Shown one piece after another: positions 1-10,532 of a DNA stretch of 64,000 nucleotides. Location: contig NZ_CP027231.1 in NCBI RefSeq assembly GCF_002998435.1, forward strand, positions 2,955,001-3,019,000, in the 5' to 3' direction. Every line of letters starts with the position of its first letter. Position 1 is the first letter of the stretch. The notes beneath the pieces were generated by a model. That model ran no database searches. It was given only the letters and a program-made list of their open reading frames with translations, and was not told the origin of the DNA. A program made the position numbers and the translations under genes. The DNA is from Bacteroides zoogleoformans (GTDB lineage: Bacteria > Bacteroidota > Bacteroidia > Bacteroidales > Bacteroidaceae).

Positions 1-1070
1 CACATGATTACAAACTGAACGTAAGTATCATTGCATCGCGAAATGGAGAAGGCGAATCTAATATAAAAGAGTTAAACACTCGTTTTCTAATTGCATATGA
101 TTATCTGAAAGTGCATCATAGTGAATTATCCATACGCAATATTGAAGGCAGCCAGATGAGAGAATATACTTTCGGCTTACTATTAGGAGGCTCACATTAT
201 AGTGCAAGAGAAATGAAAACATTGGATAGAGCGCAATCTGTATCGCTGCTATTACCTGTAACTATTCAAAAAGACAGGACTGTAGATGAATTGAGTCTTG
301 ATTCGGATAAAAATCTGCCAATGATTTACCTGTACGAGGGAGACAAAGATATAGACCTTTTCATAAAGTCTGTTTTCCAAGATAAATTTAACGTATCGCT
401 AAAGACAGCTTCCACCGACATAAAGCACATGCTCGACAGAGTCCCCTCTTTAGTTATTTTTGATGTTGTGAAAGAGGACGACTATAAATTTGAGTTATGC
501 CGCAAAATGAAAGAATACCAGATACTATCAGCAATACCCGTCATTTTCATTTCATCGATCCTTTCTGAAATAACAGAACAGAAAGCATATGAAGCGGGGG
601 CTGATATGTTTATTGTAAAACCCTTCAATGTAGCCAGTCTGGATGTAAGAATAAAACAGTTACTTGATGTACGTACGGCAATCAAAGAGAACATTCGAAA
701 AGAGCTGATTATAGACCCTAAAGAAGTACTTATTACATCAGATGATGACAAATTCGTTGCCAATATCATCAACGTTATAGAAGACAACATGGCAGATGTT
801 GAGTTTAACATTGATAAATTGGCCGGTTTGCTAAATATAAGTCGTTCTACCTTATATAGAAGAGCTATAGAAATTACAAATTTGTCGCCAAGTGATTTGA
901 TCAGGAAAAGACGCATGCGACGAGCGGCAGAGTTGTTGAAACAGACTTCTTATCCCGTCTCAGAAATATGTTACATGGTTGGATATTCAGATCAACGCTA
1001 TTTCGGACAGAGCTTTAAGAAAGAGTTTGGTTTAACTCCGAAACAATATTCTCTGCAAAAAAAGATATAG
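1..1070 (+). CDS. Hybrid two-component sensor/AraC regulator (HTCS), 5' end outside the window
   Basis: The reading frame is open to the left edge, so only the C-terminal part is present; the first possible in-window start (GTG at 111) is not the real one. The part before about residue 45 (counted from 111) resembles the end of a histidine-kinase ATPase domain, ending LGGSHYSAREM as in Bacteroides HTCS proteins. A receiver domain follows, with the phospho-acceptor Asp in VIFDVV and the conserved Lys in VKPF. The protein ends in an AraC-type helix-turn-helix domain (LAGLLNISRSTLYRR, then VGYSDQRYFGQSFKKEFG). HTCS proteins sense an oligosaccharide in the periplasm and activate the adjacent utilisation operon. 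This one is tail-to-tail with the GH2 gene, so it probably controls the operon at 1161-10357. The family call is firm; the target is inferred from position. Confidence 0.88.
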   Translation, partial: HDYKLNVSIIASRNGEGESNIKELNTRFLIAYDYLKVHHSELSIRNIEGSQMREYTFGLLLGGSHYSAREMKTLDRAQSVSLLLPVTIQKDRTVDELSLDSDKNLPMIYLYEGDKDIDLFIKSVFQDKFNVSLKTASTDIKHMLDRVPSLVIFDVVKEDDYKFELCRKMKEYQILSAIPVIFISSILSEITEQKAYEAGADMFIVKPFNVASLDVRIKQLLDVRTAIKENIRKELIIDPKEVLITSDDDKFVANIINVIEDNMADVEFNIDKLAGLLNISRSTLYRRAIEITNLSPSDLIRKRRMRRAAELLKQTSYPVSEICYMVGYSDQRYFGQSFKKEFGLTPKQYSLQKKI

Positions 1071-1160
1071 GAATAGAATTGCTTTTGGGCAAAGTTTACA
1101 GATACACTAATTGCCTCAGCAAGGTAAGCATATGGATATTCATTATGAAACATCTAGGGA

Positions 1161-2960
1161 TTAATGTTTTCTAAAAAAATCATTTATTATATACCAGGCT
1201 TTTTTACGATATCCTTGATCTGAGATTAACCCTTTCCGGTTCCAACCATTTTGATTGAGCGGATGAAAACGATAAGGAGAACGAAAATCAAATAAAATCC
1301 AAGGGGCTATACCTGCCAAGTTAGGAATAGAAACAAACATTTCTAAATTATCCTTATAAAGCTGTTCCTGATATTCTTCACTCCATGAACTCGCTACCGT
1401 AGCATCTCCATGCCGGCCATATAATGCCTCTCCACCAAATTCGGAAATAAAAAGCGGTTTATCGGGACAGATATTCCAGCTAATTTCAGACGGTTTTAGT
1501 GGCCAAGGATGATACCATCCCATGTATTTATTGATAGATATAACATCCAAATATTCCGTAAGTGTATCCTCCAACTCAAATGTGCTGGTATCATTATTCC
1601 ACTTCACCTTATCAAAAGCAGCAGTAAGAAGCCTGGTGGTATCCATCTTTTGACAATTATTTATAATTTCTCTCAGAAAACTGTCGCGCGGTTTGGATGG
1701 GCTTGTTTCATTAGCAATCCCCCAAAAAGTTAAAGCACATCTGTTCCTATCTCTCATTACCATTTCAGAATGCATGGCCAATGCCTTCCGCAAAGTTGCT
1801 TTACTATTGAAATCTATATTTTGCCAAAGTGGTATTTCTTCCCAAAGCATGAAACCCATTTTTTCGGCCAGTCTTACGATATACTCATTTTGAGGATAAT
1901 GTGCCAGCCGTATCAGATTAGCTCCCAATGTCTTCGCTTCGGACAGCAGAGCTACCGCATCTTGTTGAGAGAAAGCCCTGCCTTGCCTTTGGGCTATTTC
2001 TTCATGAAAGTTGATACCTTTCATAAAGACAGGATTACCGTTCAGGTAAATATGTTTCCCTTTGACATAAAGATTCCTAAATCCAATCTCCTCCTCAATA
2101 GTATCGTTACGGGTAGCCAACTGGACCAAATACAAATGAGGTGTTTGCGGTGACCAGCGCTGCAACCGTTTAACTTTCATGGAGGTTTGAGCCATACCTG
2201 TACTATCTGTACTCAACTGCCAGAATACATTCAAAGCGGGAATAGCAATTCGGATATTTTCATTTACACGCTTTTCAGAAAGCTGTACTTTGACATGAAT
2301 CAAATCCGGTTTATATTTGTCTAATTGTATAAAATAATGGTCAATATAAACTTGAGGAGTTTTCACAATCATAACATCTCGAGTAATGCCACCATAGTTC
2401 CACCAGTCATAGAGCAAAGCCGGTATTGCATCTTTATTTCTACTGTTATCAACCTCCAATACAAGAAAATTATTCCCAGAAACAATATGGTCTGTTATAT
2501 TTATCTGAAAAGGAGTGAATCCTCCTTCATGTGCACCTATTTTTGTGCCATTCAGATATACAGTACTTCGGTAATTTACTGCTCCGAAATATAGAAATAT
2601 ATTTTCGTCAGAACTCCTTTGTACGCTGAAATACTTTGCATACCACACAGTTCCTTCATAGTATTTTAATTCCGGACATTGAGAATTCCAGTCACCCGGC
2701 ACATTAAGGCGCAGTCCTCCCTCAAAAGCGTATTCTTTGAAATCGAATTTACTTTTTAGAGGTTTATCTTTATAGATGGAATCTTTATGCCCATGCAGAT
2801 AAGGGTCTATGATCACATCCCACTTCCCGTTCAATAGGGAATATTTCCGACCATATACGTTTGTCATAGCAAGTTGGGCACGTATAATCTGTACCTGATT
2901 GCAGCAAATCCATAACAGTAAAAATAAATAAGTCAGCCTCTTTTTCATGGTAGTTGTCAA
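1161..2960 (-). CDS. Glycoside hydrolase family 2 enzyme (beta-glucuronidase/beta-galactosidase-like)
   Basis: A 599-residue exported GH2 enzyme. It has an N-terminal signal peptide (MKKRLTYLFLLLWICC; the second ATG at 2948 gives the cleaner one), a sugar-binding jelly roll (about 40-200), an immunoglobulin-like domain (about 200-300) and a TIM barrel. The acid/base is predicted as Glu418 in GIANETSP and the nucleophile as Glu507 in FISEFGGE. It is the last gene of the minus-strand operon, 77 bp after GH88. In such loci a GH2 removes beta-linked uronic acid or galactose from oligosaccharides produced by the lyase. Exact specificity (glucuronidase, galactosidase or galacturonidase) cannot be read from the motifs. 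Confidence 0.88.
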   Translation of the reverse strand: MTTTMKKRLTYLFLLLWICCNQVQIIRAQLAMTNVYGRKYSLLNGKWDVIIDPYLHGHKDSIYKDKPLKSKFDFKEYAFEGGLRLNVPGDWNSQCPELKYYEGTVWYAKYFSVQRSSDENIFLYFGAVNYRSTVYLNGTKIGAHEGGFTPFQINITDHIVSGNNFLVLEVDNSRNKDAIPALLYDWWNYGGITRDVMIVKTPQVYIDHYFIQLDKYKPDLIHVKVQLSEKRVNENIRIAIPALNVFWQLSTDSTGMAQTSMKVKRLQRWSPQTPHLYLVQLATRNDTIEEEIGFRNLYVKGKHIYLNGNPVFMKGINFHEEIAQRQGRAFSQQDAVALLSEAKTLGANLIRLAHYPQNEYIVRLAEKMGFMLWEEIPLWQNIDFNSKATLRKALAMHSEMVMRDRNRCALTFWGIANETSPSKPRDSFLREIINNCQKMDTTRLLTAAFDKVKWNNDTSTFELEDTLTEYLDVISINKYMGWYHPWPLKPSEISWNICPDKPLFISEFGGEALYGRHGDATVASSWSEEYQEQLYKDNLEMFVSIPNLAGIAPWILFDFRSPYRFHPLNQNGWNRKGLISDQGYRKKAWYIINDFFRKH

Positions 2961-3037
2961 GTATTGTTTATGGATAAATACAGGTTAGATTGTCCCAATT
3001 GTCCTAACCCACATCTTTGTACAATTGACCGAAATAT

Positions 3038-4234
3038 CTATTGCAACAGTTTCTTATATCTGAGTAATGCTTCCACATAATAATAATCAGCATATGTAAG
3101 TGGAACATCAACTTCACTGTTTCGAGGTTTATTCCCCACTGAATGTTTAAGAATAAACCCACCATTCGTTCGAGGGGCTGCCAGATACTCATCTGACGAG
3201 AGTGTTCTTAACTGTTGACCGGCTACAGATTGAAATTCCTTAGAAAGTTTATCATCATTGACACATTGGCTCAACTCTAACAGAGCAGATGCTATGATAG
3301 ATCCAGCAGAAGCATCCCTCGGCTCGTCCGGAATATTCGGCGCATCAAAATCCCAATAAGGAATCTTATCTTCCGGAAGATTTGGGTGATGCAGGATAAA
3401 CTTTGCAATGTTAATGGCTTGCTGGAGATATTTTCCATTCTGGGTTTCTCTATACATCATTGTATAGCCATACAATCCCCATGCTTGTCCACGTGCCCAT
3501 GCTGAAGTACTTGAATATCCCTGATGAGTATCCATTTTGAGCGTTTTGTTATCTATGGTATCATAATCTACGACATGACATGAGCTATAATCCGGACGAA
3601 AATGATTTGCCATAGTTACTGTGGCATGGCTATTTGCAATTTTATCAAACAATGAGTCCTGCGACAATTTATATGCATTTTCCAATAGCTCCAAATTCAT
3701 CAGATTGTCAATAATCACAGGATACATCCATTTAGGCTTATTATCCCACGAACGAATAACTCCTAAATTTTCGTTATAGCGTGTAGCTAACGACCGGGCA
3801 CTTTGTAACAAGACTTTTTTATAGTTTTTATTCCCTGTTATTCTGTAACCATTTCCAAAACTACAGTTCATCATAAAACCTAAATCATGCGTATCTAAAG
3901 CATATTGTTCTTTCTCAATACGCATCGTATAGTTTTCTGCATATTTCTTCAGCGTTTTATTCCCAGTAGCTTCATAAAGCATCCATAAAGTCCCTGGAAA
4001 GAAACCACTACACCACCAATGTGTATCCGATGTAACAAGAGTCCCATCTTTCTCTGTGGTCTTTGGAAGCCTGTCAGGTTGGTCCATTAGACTTGCAGCC
4101 ATAAATTCGGACTGCTCAATGCTACGTTCTAATCCTTTTTCTATTATAGCACTCATCATATCATTATTATTATTACTGCATGATGGTAAGAGGAGTACCA
4201 TTGCTAATTCTGCCAAAATCAATGTCTTTTTCAT
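3038..4234 (-). CDS. GH88 unsaturated glucuronyl hydrolase, lipoprotein
   Basis: A 398-residue (alpha/alpha)6-barrel protein of family GH88. It removes the 4,5-unsaturated uronic acid that polysaccharide lyases leave on the non-reducing end. The two catalytic Asp positions of the family are present: Asp117 in THDLGFM and Asp176 in VIIDNLMN. The Trp-rich segment SAWARGQAWGLYG is also typical. The N-terminus LLLPSCS is a lipobox with Cys19, so the protein is membrane-anchored. It lies 12 bp downstream of the heparinase-like gene, and the pairing of a lyase with GH88 strongly suggests a uronic-acid-containing substrate (glycosaminoglycan, or another acidic glycan). Confidence 0.92.
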   Translation of the reverse strand: MKKTLILAELAMVLLLPSCSNNNNDMMSAIIEKGLERSIEQSEFMAASLMDQPDRLPKTTEKDGTLVTSDTHWWCSGFFPGTLWMLYEATGNKTLKKYAENYTMRIEKEQYALDTHDLGFMMNCSFGNGYRITGNKNYKKVLLQSARSLATRYNENLGVIRSWDNKPKWMYPVIIDNLMNLELLENAYKLSQDSLFDKIANSHATVTMANHFRPDYSSCHVVDYDTIDNKTLKMDTHQGYSSTSAWARGQAWGLYGYTMMYRETQNGKYLQQAINIAKFILHHPNLPEDKIPYWDFDAPNIPDEPRDASAGSIIASALLELSQCVNDDKLSKEFQSVAGQQLRTLSSDEYLAAPRTNGGFILKHSVGNKPRNSEVDVPLTYADYYYVEALLRYKKLLQ

Positions 4235-4246
4235 TCTGTTTTATTT

Positions 4247-6121
4247 TTAGTTATTTTTCCAATCAGTTAACGGCATTATTCCTTTGCGGGAATCAAAATT
4301 TCCTTCCGGTATGAGTTTAACCTGTAACACTTCTGTCGCATCGGGATGCAACTCTGCTTCAAATCCGACGAATGTTACCCCCGGATTTTTTGCATCCCAA
4401 CTATTGGGTGATGTCGCATTCCAAATCTTCATTCTGATCTTTGCCGAAGACTCCACTTCCAATAATAGTTTTTCTCCATTCTGAAAGAGTTGTATAGTAT
4501 GTTCACCTATAATATCAGGTTGAGCCTCTGTCACCATATTCCAGCGAATGACTGTGGGTTGTCCCAATGTTTTTATTTCATCTCTAACAACTGCGTAGTG
4601 CGAATCAACGATGGCTACTCCTCTTTTTACTTCTTTTGCTTGACCTTCATATATCTGCGTAAGATCTGCAATAGCATACATGAAATCTTCATTGTCCTGG
4701 AAGTCTGTAATCGTTGCATAACCATTCACATTTTGATATTTGTTGTCAAAAGAGAGTGTATTATGGGCCAGATTATTGTATCTAAAGACTTTCCACCGAT
4801 CAGACTCCTGACTCTTATTCCATAAATCAAGGCCTTTTGATTCTAATGAGTTGTAATCCTGAGGGCCTAAATCCATGCCCCAACGAGTGTTCTTACTAAT
4901 AAAGATAAAAGAACCGGCATCCAAATGTGTGTGTCCAGATTGTGCTGTCCCTCCTTTGAACGCAATGGATAATCCATGTTGATAATCCCACGTAGTCCGC
5001 ATAAGGGCAACAGGAGTAGTTGTTTTGCTTGATACCCATATTCTTTGAGTGGGTCTAGGCAGAATATCCATAGGAGTAGAAGCACCCCATATCAGACCCA
5101 ATATGGCATATCGATAAGACATAAGCCTCTTTCTGGAAGACAGACTAAACTGATATTTCTCACTCCAAAGAATATCTTTATCAGAAGTCCTATTAGCAAA
5201 CCAGAACATAGCAGGACTTACGCGACCAGATGATGAACAATCTCCATAGTTGAAGGATTTACCATCAGAAAGCAACATGTTCTGGATAAATTTACCGGTA
5301 TTTAAGAAACCCGGTTCTTGAGAAAGATTATAATCAGTTCCCATAACCTTTTCCAAGGCATCAATTAAAAGGAGGTTGTAAGTCGTCCCATACCCCCAGT
5401 AGGAATAGCCCTCGGCATACGCACCATCAGGAGCATAGACGGACATAGGTAGTTTAACAGATTGAACAGCCCGGTTGATTAACTTATCAGCGAAGGTTGG
5501 AATTTTATCATAAATAGCCAAAGCTCCAAGTGTTATTCCACCATTACATACCTGATTCCAATTATTGTTCCGATAGAGCCAGCTATTATAGCGGCTATCC
5601 AACGATGGATTCAACCCTTTCATTTCTATAGCTTTCTCTATTTTAATTTTAGTCCGATCACTGATAAAATTGTAAAGCCAGTCATATCCGATAGCCATAG
5701 CCGCAGTCATTTCGGCTACATCCAGAAAGTGAGACGGATTCCAATCAACAAAGCCTGCGGCATTATCTAATTCACTTTCCGCCTGTCGGGCATATTTCGC
5801 TTCACCGCTCATTCTGTAAGCATATCCTAAAATCAATGTTCTACGCAGAATTTCACGAGACACTTCAAGCAATCTTCTGCCCTGAACAGTTCTTTGACAA
5901 TTGGGCTTACCCAGAAGATTATCAGCCTCTTCCATCATGAAAGCATGATATTCTTTCCACATTCCATCTGTTTGCACGGCAGAACGAATGACAGCCTCAT
6001 CTTCTGTTGTCATTATTAAATAGGGATGTTTCCTTGCTTTAACTTTCTTGCTATCCCCTTCTTGAGCCGATATACAAGCAGAGTAGAACATTGCTAAAAA
6101 TATAAATAGCATATTCTTCAT
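4247..6121 (-). CDS. Heparinase II/III-like polysaccharide lyase
   Basis: A 624-residue secreted protein with a signal peptide (MKNMLFIFLAMFYSACISAQ). It has an N-terminal alpha/alpha toroid (about 60-330) and a C-terminal beta-sandwich of the heparinase II/III type (about 365-610). Motifs seen are RNNNWNQVCNGG near residue 185, AEGYSYWGYG near 237 with the likely catalytic Tyr, and SGHTHLDAGSF near 395 with the conserved His residues. Enzymes of this fold cleave uronic-acid glycans by beta-elimination (heparan sulfate, hyaluronan/chondroitin, alginate or gellan, depending on the PL family). It could belong to PL12, PL33 or a related family; I cannot assign which. It sits 12 bp after the beta-helix gene and before GH88, which would act on its products. 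Confidence 0.85.
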   Translation of the reverse strand: MKNMLFIFLAMFYSACISAQEGDSKKVKARKHPYLIMTTEDEAVIRSAVQTDGMWKEYHAFMMEEADNLLGKPNCQRTVQGRRLLEVSREILRRTLILGYAYRMSGEAKYARQAESELDNAAGFVDWNPSHFLDVAEMTAAMAIGYDWLYNFISDRTKIKIEKAIEMKGLNPSLDSRYNSWLYRNNNWNQVCNGGITLGALAIYDKIPTFADKLINRAVQSVKLPMSVYAPDGAYAEGYSYWGYGTTYNLLLIDALEKVMGTDYNLSQEPGFLNTGKFIQNMLLSDGKSFNYGDCSSSGRVSPAMFWFANRTSDKDILWSEKYQFSLSSRKRLMSYRYAILGLIWGASTPMDILPRPTQRIWVSSKTTTPVALMRTTWDYQHGLSIAFKGGTAQSGHTHLDAGSFIFISKNTRWGMDLGPQDYNSLESKGLDLWNKSQESDRWKVFRYNNLAHNTLSFDNKYQNVNGYATITDFQDNEDFMYAIADLTQIYEGQAKEVKRGVAIVDSHYAVVRDEIKTLGQPTVIRWNMVTEAQPDIIGEHTIQLFQNGEKLLLEVESSAKIRMKIWNATSPNSWDAKNPGVTFVGFEAELHPDATEVLQVKLIPEGNFDSRKGIMPLTDWKNN

Positions 6122-6133
6122 TTTCTTCTCACT

Positions 6134-7396
6134 TTAAAATAATGCTCCAATAGGTCCTTGAGTCGTGGAAGCTGTTGCCGATTTAGAAGAGGCCGAATAA
6201 TGAAATGTGAATGTTTTTCCTGATTCAATACCTTCTACTCCGTCTTCATCTACATAAAATGGAAGATCTGCCCATTTGACCATATTACTTCCCATATTCT
6301 CAAAGAATTTATCAATATATTCCATTGGCAAAGCTGGTGGATAATCAAAAACCAGCACTTCCGAGAAATTGTCCTTAAAAGTCAGTTTACCTTGCTCTAT
6401 CAGCTGATAGCCATCATCGGATAAGGCAGTACGCTTCTGATTCCGTGGGTATTTTGCAAACAACCCTTCCATTTCTTCAGAGAAAAAGAGGTTGTTGTTA
6501 CAAATACTCATATCTATATCTTTAGCACGTTCATCTTTCTTTGGTATTGAAATTTGCCAAAACACATTACTCTTGTTACTCGATTTCCACCCTACATTAG
6601 CAAAAATATTATTCTCAATTTCAACCTTGATGGCATAGTTTATTTGTATATGATGCCCGACATTATAGAAGGTAGTATGTTTAATTCCAAAATAGTTTGT
6701 GACTACATTATCAAATCGTACGATATGGGCAGTGTTATTATAAAGATAACAGTTATTGATTACAATGCTATCCTGCTCGTTTCCACGTGAATCAATTAAT
6801 CTGCCGTTGGCCGGATCACTTGTGAGAGCTAAATTACGAACGGTAGAGTTATTCAGATAAATTTTATTATTGACATTGTCAGTACGAATGCAGAAATTTC
6901 TGCAATAATCAATAAAACAATTATCAAATTTCAATCTCACGTTTGATGCGTCAATACGAAACAGACGCTGCATGAGATTACCTGTTGCCGCATCCTTACC
7001 TATAATATAAATATTCTCAAAAGTGGCACTACCTGCCAAACGGATCATATCAGCATTTAGGGCTCCTTGTGCATCACAAATGGGCTGTATGACTGGCATT
7101 TTACCTGAACCTTTTTCCGCCTTAATCACAACATTATGTTTGAATACGTTCTTGCCTTCCATATAGTAAACTCCATCACGACGCAATATATATGTCGCAT
7201 CTCCATTTTCATTAATAGCTTTTGTCAAAGCGTTGACCGACGTAATACCGTCGTCTGGTTCTACAATAATCATACTCCCCGGATTATCTGGAGAGATATC
7301 CAAATCATTGATATCGAGTATATCTTCATTCTCGCAGCCAATACACAAGAGTGGTAATGTAAGAAGCAATCTTATAGTTATAGAATATAGTTTCAT
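6134..7396 (-). CDS. Beta-helix lipoprotein (DUF4957/DUF5123-like, chondroitinase-B-like fold)
   Basis: A 420-residue predicted outer-surface lipoprotein with a lipobox LCIGC (Cys21). The body has repeated short strands rich in Asn (IYLNNSTV, IVINNCYLYNN, VEIENNIFANVG), as in right-handed parallel beta-helices. Bacteroides proteins of this shape often sit in utilisation loci, either as surface glycan-binding proteins or as lyases. No catalytic set can be assigned from the sequence, so it may be a binding protein. It follows the receptor by 27 bp, the place where a SusD or surface glycan-binding protein would normally be found. Confidence 0.72.
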   Translation of the reverse strand: MKLYSITIRLLLTLPLLCIGCENEDILDINDLDISPDNPGSMIIVEPDDGITSVNALTKAINENGDATYILRRDGVYYMEGKNVFKHNVVIKAEKGSGKMPVIQPICDAQGALNADMIRLAGSATFENIYIIGKDAATGNLMQRLFRIDASNVRLKFDNCFIDYCRNFCIRTDNVNNKIYLNNSTVRNLALTSDPANGRLIDSRGNEQDSIVINNCYLYNNTAHIVRFDNVVTNYFGIKHTTFYNVGHHIQINYAIKVEIENNIFANVGWKSSNKSNVFWQISIPKKDERAKDIDMSICNNNLFFSEEMEGLFAKYPRNQKRTALSDDGYQLIEQGKLTFKDNFSEVLVFDYPPALPMEYIDKFFENMGSNMVKWADLPFYVDEDGVEGIESGKTFTFHYSASSKSATASTTQGPIGALF

Positions 7397-7423
7397 GACT
7401 TTAGTATTTTAGTGGAACATTTT

Positions 7424-10357
7424 TTATTTAAAGATATCATATTTGAATCCGATATACGCTGCCGAACCATAGTATTCAACTCTGGACGGATAGTTCGTTA
7501 TATCACGACGTTTACGATCGGAAGATTGCGTAAAATTAGACAAAGTTGCATACAGAGAGAATTGTCTGGTCAAACTATATTTCAACTGCATATCCCATTT
7601 TACGAATGGACGTGTAGATTCCACATCAGCTGCATCTTGGCGATGCTGTTCTGCAATCAACACTCCGTCTTGATAGTTGCAAGATATTCTGCCTGAAAAT
7701 TTCTTGTAATCATATCCCAAGGAAATGTTGAATAGTAGGGAAGGCTGCTTTAACAATCGGTCTGTATATATAATGTCAGAGTTGGTTGGAAGGAATGGCT
7801 TTTCAGTACCTCCGGGAGTAAAATCCGGATTTTTAATTCTTGACTTCAATGTTTCAAAATAATTCATTTTAGAATCCATAAGAGTAAGATTAGCCCCCAA
7901 TACGACACCTCTCATAAAATTCTTCATTTTACGGAATTGCAGTTGCAAATCAAATTCCAGTCCCTTCAAGGTTGCATTATATGAACTATTTAAAGGATAG
8001 GTAATGCTACCACCTGTCAAGCTCATTGGCAATTCAAAATTAGCAGGATCTGTTACTGTACCATTCAACATATAGGCAGAGCGAGTATAAGTAAAGTTTT
8101 TAATGTCTTTGTAAAACCCGCTGATAGTAAACAATCCATAATCCGGCTGATAGAACGTCAATATAACATCATAATTTCGAGATAAAGCAGGTTTCAATTT
8201 AGTACGACTCCAGACTACTTCATTCACGTTGGGTTTTATGATTGTTCTCGGAGCAAGCAGATTATAATCCGGTCTTGACAGAGTTTCGGTATATGCCAAC
8301 CTAATATCCATCCAATTTGTTGGCTTCACACGCAAATGGATTTGTGGCAGCCAATATTTATATCTGTCGGAATCATTACTTTTTTCATATTCAAAATCAT
8401 GTTCCTTATCTTCATTGTCAGGAACATTAGAACCACTGTATGCATTATAATTTAAGTAAGAAAAATCGTAGCGTACGCCTGGTATAAATGTAACATACTT
8501 TCCAAAGTTTATTTCACCCATAATATATCCTGCCCAAAGGCTCTCCTTCCCATCATAATCCTTCAGTATTTTTGTAGTAAGGATATTCCCATATATATCT
8601 CGGTTTATATTATAAAAATTTCTCATGGCATGATGATCCAGTGCGAAGTCGATATATAAGTCTTTGTACTTATTGTTTAGAAAATCATGAGGTTTATAAC
8701 CAGAGTCTAAGAAATCCGTGATACCTATATAAGAGCTTTTAAAAGATGATGGGGTTAATCCGGGCATATTCTCGAACACCGGGCCAGCTCCTTCAGACAA
8801 ATCCATACGTCTATACCTACGCTCTGTTTCAAGGCTTCTCTCTTTTTGGCGGAGCTTTCCACCAATTTTAATGTAGCCATTGACCTTTTCGCCAAAACTA
8901 AAAGGCTTCTTCAAATCCAACCATGCACTGTATTCTGTTTCTTCGGCAAATTCTGTATTAAAGACTGCTTCATACAGGTAATATTGCGTTAGGTCATCTT
9001 CTTTAACGAATTTAGAATTAGCTATCAAATAAGGGGGCTGATAAGACAATGCATCTATATCAGCTGTAAAAGGGGCATTCAACCGAAATTGCATTTGGTG
9101 GTCGTATGGAGTTCTTGTACGCGAACTACTACGCCCTACTCCGAGATTCAAGATAGCTCCTAAAACATTGAAATCGCCTTGCAACATATTCGTAATATTA
9201 GTATTATGCGAATTACGGTCAGTTTGTTGAAATCTCAGCCGGGTTCCTTCTAAATCATAACGTTTTTGACGAATATCACGATCTCTGTTCATTCTACTAA
9301 AGAGATTGGACATTTTGAGTTTAGAACCTTTTCCCAAGTCGAAATCCATATTCAGATTTACATTAAAACGTTGACGCTTTTCCAAATTTGATTCCAGACT
9401 AACCCCTGTGCTCCATGGTTTTGTGTAATCAAACCCAGGAGTAGGCGTATTACCATTTACCTTATAAGCTGCATTAAATGTATCATTGCTCCGGTCTGTC
9501 TGATCAGCGCTTGCAGTAAATATGACACCTAATCTTTCACTAAAGAATCGATTGCTTGCCATGATACCACCTTTATATCGCCCCATTCCATTTATTTGTG
9601 AATGGTAACCTGTTTCTCCGGTTACATTAAATTTAAAGTTTCTCGGAGCATCTTTCATTATTAGGTTTACTGTTCCTCCTAATCCATCGGCATCCTTATC
9701 GGCCGTACTGGCTTTCAGTACTTCAGCCCCGGCAATCATGTCCGGCGAAATCATATTCAAGTCAGTACTCCGATCGGTACTACTCGTTGATGGCGCATTC
9801 ATACCGTTAATAGCTACCGAGTTATACTTAGGATCCAAACCACGTATGATGATTTTTTGACCTTCTCCTCCATCACGTTGAATCATTAAACCAGGAAGGC
9901 GCCCAATAGCATCAGCAACATTTACATCCGGAAGTTCACGCAACTTTTCTTCAGATACAGCATTCATAATACCTGTTGCATTTAATTGACTTTTAATTGC
10001 CGCAGTCTGTCCCTTGGCTTGAGCACTGATCACTACTTCTTTCAACATATGATTATCCGGATGCATAACGAGATTCAGTGTTTTCACTTCATTAGATTTT
10101 AAATCTATATCAAATTCGCGCACTTGATATCCCATGAAAGAAAATTGGATTGTCTGTTTACCTTTAGGCATGAATAAGGTATATTGCCCATTGGCATCTG
10201 TTATTGTTCCTTTATTCGAGCCTTTTAACATGACGGTCGCACCTATTAAAAAGTCTTTAGTCTCACTATCTGTAACGACACCCGTAATTGTAGCATTCTG
10301 AGCCACTAAGCCTGCTCCTATACATAGGAATAATAAAAAAAGCAATCTTGTCTTCAT
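7424..10357 (-). CDS. TonB-dependent outer-membrane receptor (TonB-Xanth-Caul-like, not SusC-type)
   Basis: A receptor of about 977 residues. It has a signal peptide (MKTRLLFLLFLCIGAG), a carboxypeptidase-regulatory-like N-terminal domain (about 20-100), a plug domain with DAIGRLPGLMIQRDGG and IIIRGLDPKYNSVAINGM, and a long beta-barrel ending in aromatic Phe-Lys. An in-frame ATG at 10381 adds eight residues. I prefer 10357 because a TAnnTTTG box at 10386-10393 would place the transcription start at about the upstream ATG, and because the signal peptide starts cleanly there. The plug resembles the TIGR01782 (Xanthomonas/Caulobacter) group rather than SusC, and there is no SusD gene. It is the first gene of the five-gene operon and would import the oligosaccharide using TonB-ExbBD energy. 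Confidence 0.9.
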   Translation of the reverse strand: MKTRLLFLLFLCIGAGLVAQNATITGVVTDSETKDFLIGATVMLKGSNKGTITDANGQYTLFMPKGKQTIQFSFMGYQVREFDIDLKSNEVKTLNLVMHPDNHMLKEVVISAQAKGQTAAIKSQLNATGIMNAVSEEKLRELPDVNVADAIGRLPGLMIQRDGGEGQKIIIRGLDPKYNSVAINGMNAPSTSSTDRSTDLNMISPDMIAGAEVLKASTADKDADGLGGTVNLIMKDAPRNFKFNVTGETGYHSQINGMGRYKGGIMASNRFFSERLGVIFTASADQTDRSNDTFNAAYKVNGNTPTPGFDYTKPWSTGVSLESNLEKRQRFNVNLNMDFDLGKGSKLKMSNLFSRMNRDRDIRQKRYDLEGTRLRFQQTDRNSHNTNITNMLQGDFNVLGAILNLGVGRSSSRTRTPYDHQMQFRLNAPFTADIDALSYQPPYLIANSKFVKEDDLTQYYLYEAVFNTEFAEETEYSAWLDLKKPFSFGEKVNGYIKIGGKLRQKERSLETERRYRRMDLSEGAGPVFENMPGLTPSSFKSSYIGITDFLDSGYKPHDFLNNKYKDLYIDFALDHHAMRNFYNINRDIYGNILTTKILKDYDGKESLWAGYIMGEINFGKYVTFIPGVRYDFSYLNYNAYSGSNVPDNEDKEHDFEYEKSNDSDRYKYWLPQIHLRVKPTNWMDIRLAYTETLSRPDYNLLAPRTIIKPNVNEVVWSRTKLKPALSRNYDVILTFYQPDYGLFTISGFYKDIKNFTYTRSAYMLNGTVTDPANFELPMSLTGGSITYPLNSSYNATLKGLEFDLQLQFRKMKNFMRGVVLGANLTLMDSKMNYFETLKSRIKNPDFTPGGTEKPFLPTNSDIIYTDRLLKQPSLLFNISLGYDYKKFSGRISCNYQDGVLIAEQHRQDAADVESTRPFVKWDMQLKYSLTRQFSLYATLSNFTQSSDRKRRDITNYPSRVEYYGSAAYIGFKYDIFK

Positions 10358-10385
10358 AAGCGTATAAAATTTAATGGTCATAGTG

Positions 10386-10393
10386 CAAATTTA
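10386..10393 (-). promoter_or_regulatory. Candidate -7 promoter box of the receptor operon
   Basis: The minus strand reads TAAATTTG, an exact match to the Bacteroides -7 element TAnnTTTG. The expected -33 region about 20 bp upstream shows only TTTC. Transcription would start near 10380, leaving a leader of about 20 bases to the ATG at 10357. Confidence 0.5.
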
Positions 10394-10532
10394 AAGGTTA
10401 ATTAGTTGGGAAATGTCGAGAATAAAAGCAATATATATCTATTACCGTCCTTTTTAAGGGCGAAAGCACCTAAAAACAGGTCAAAAAATGTAGAATATCG
10501 GGTCAAGAGTTATCTTAAAGCTTTCAAAATAA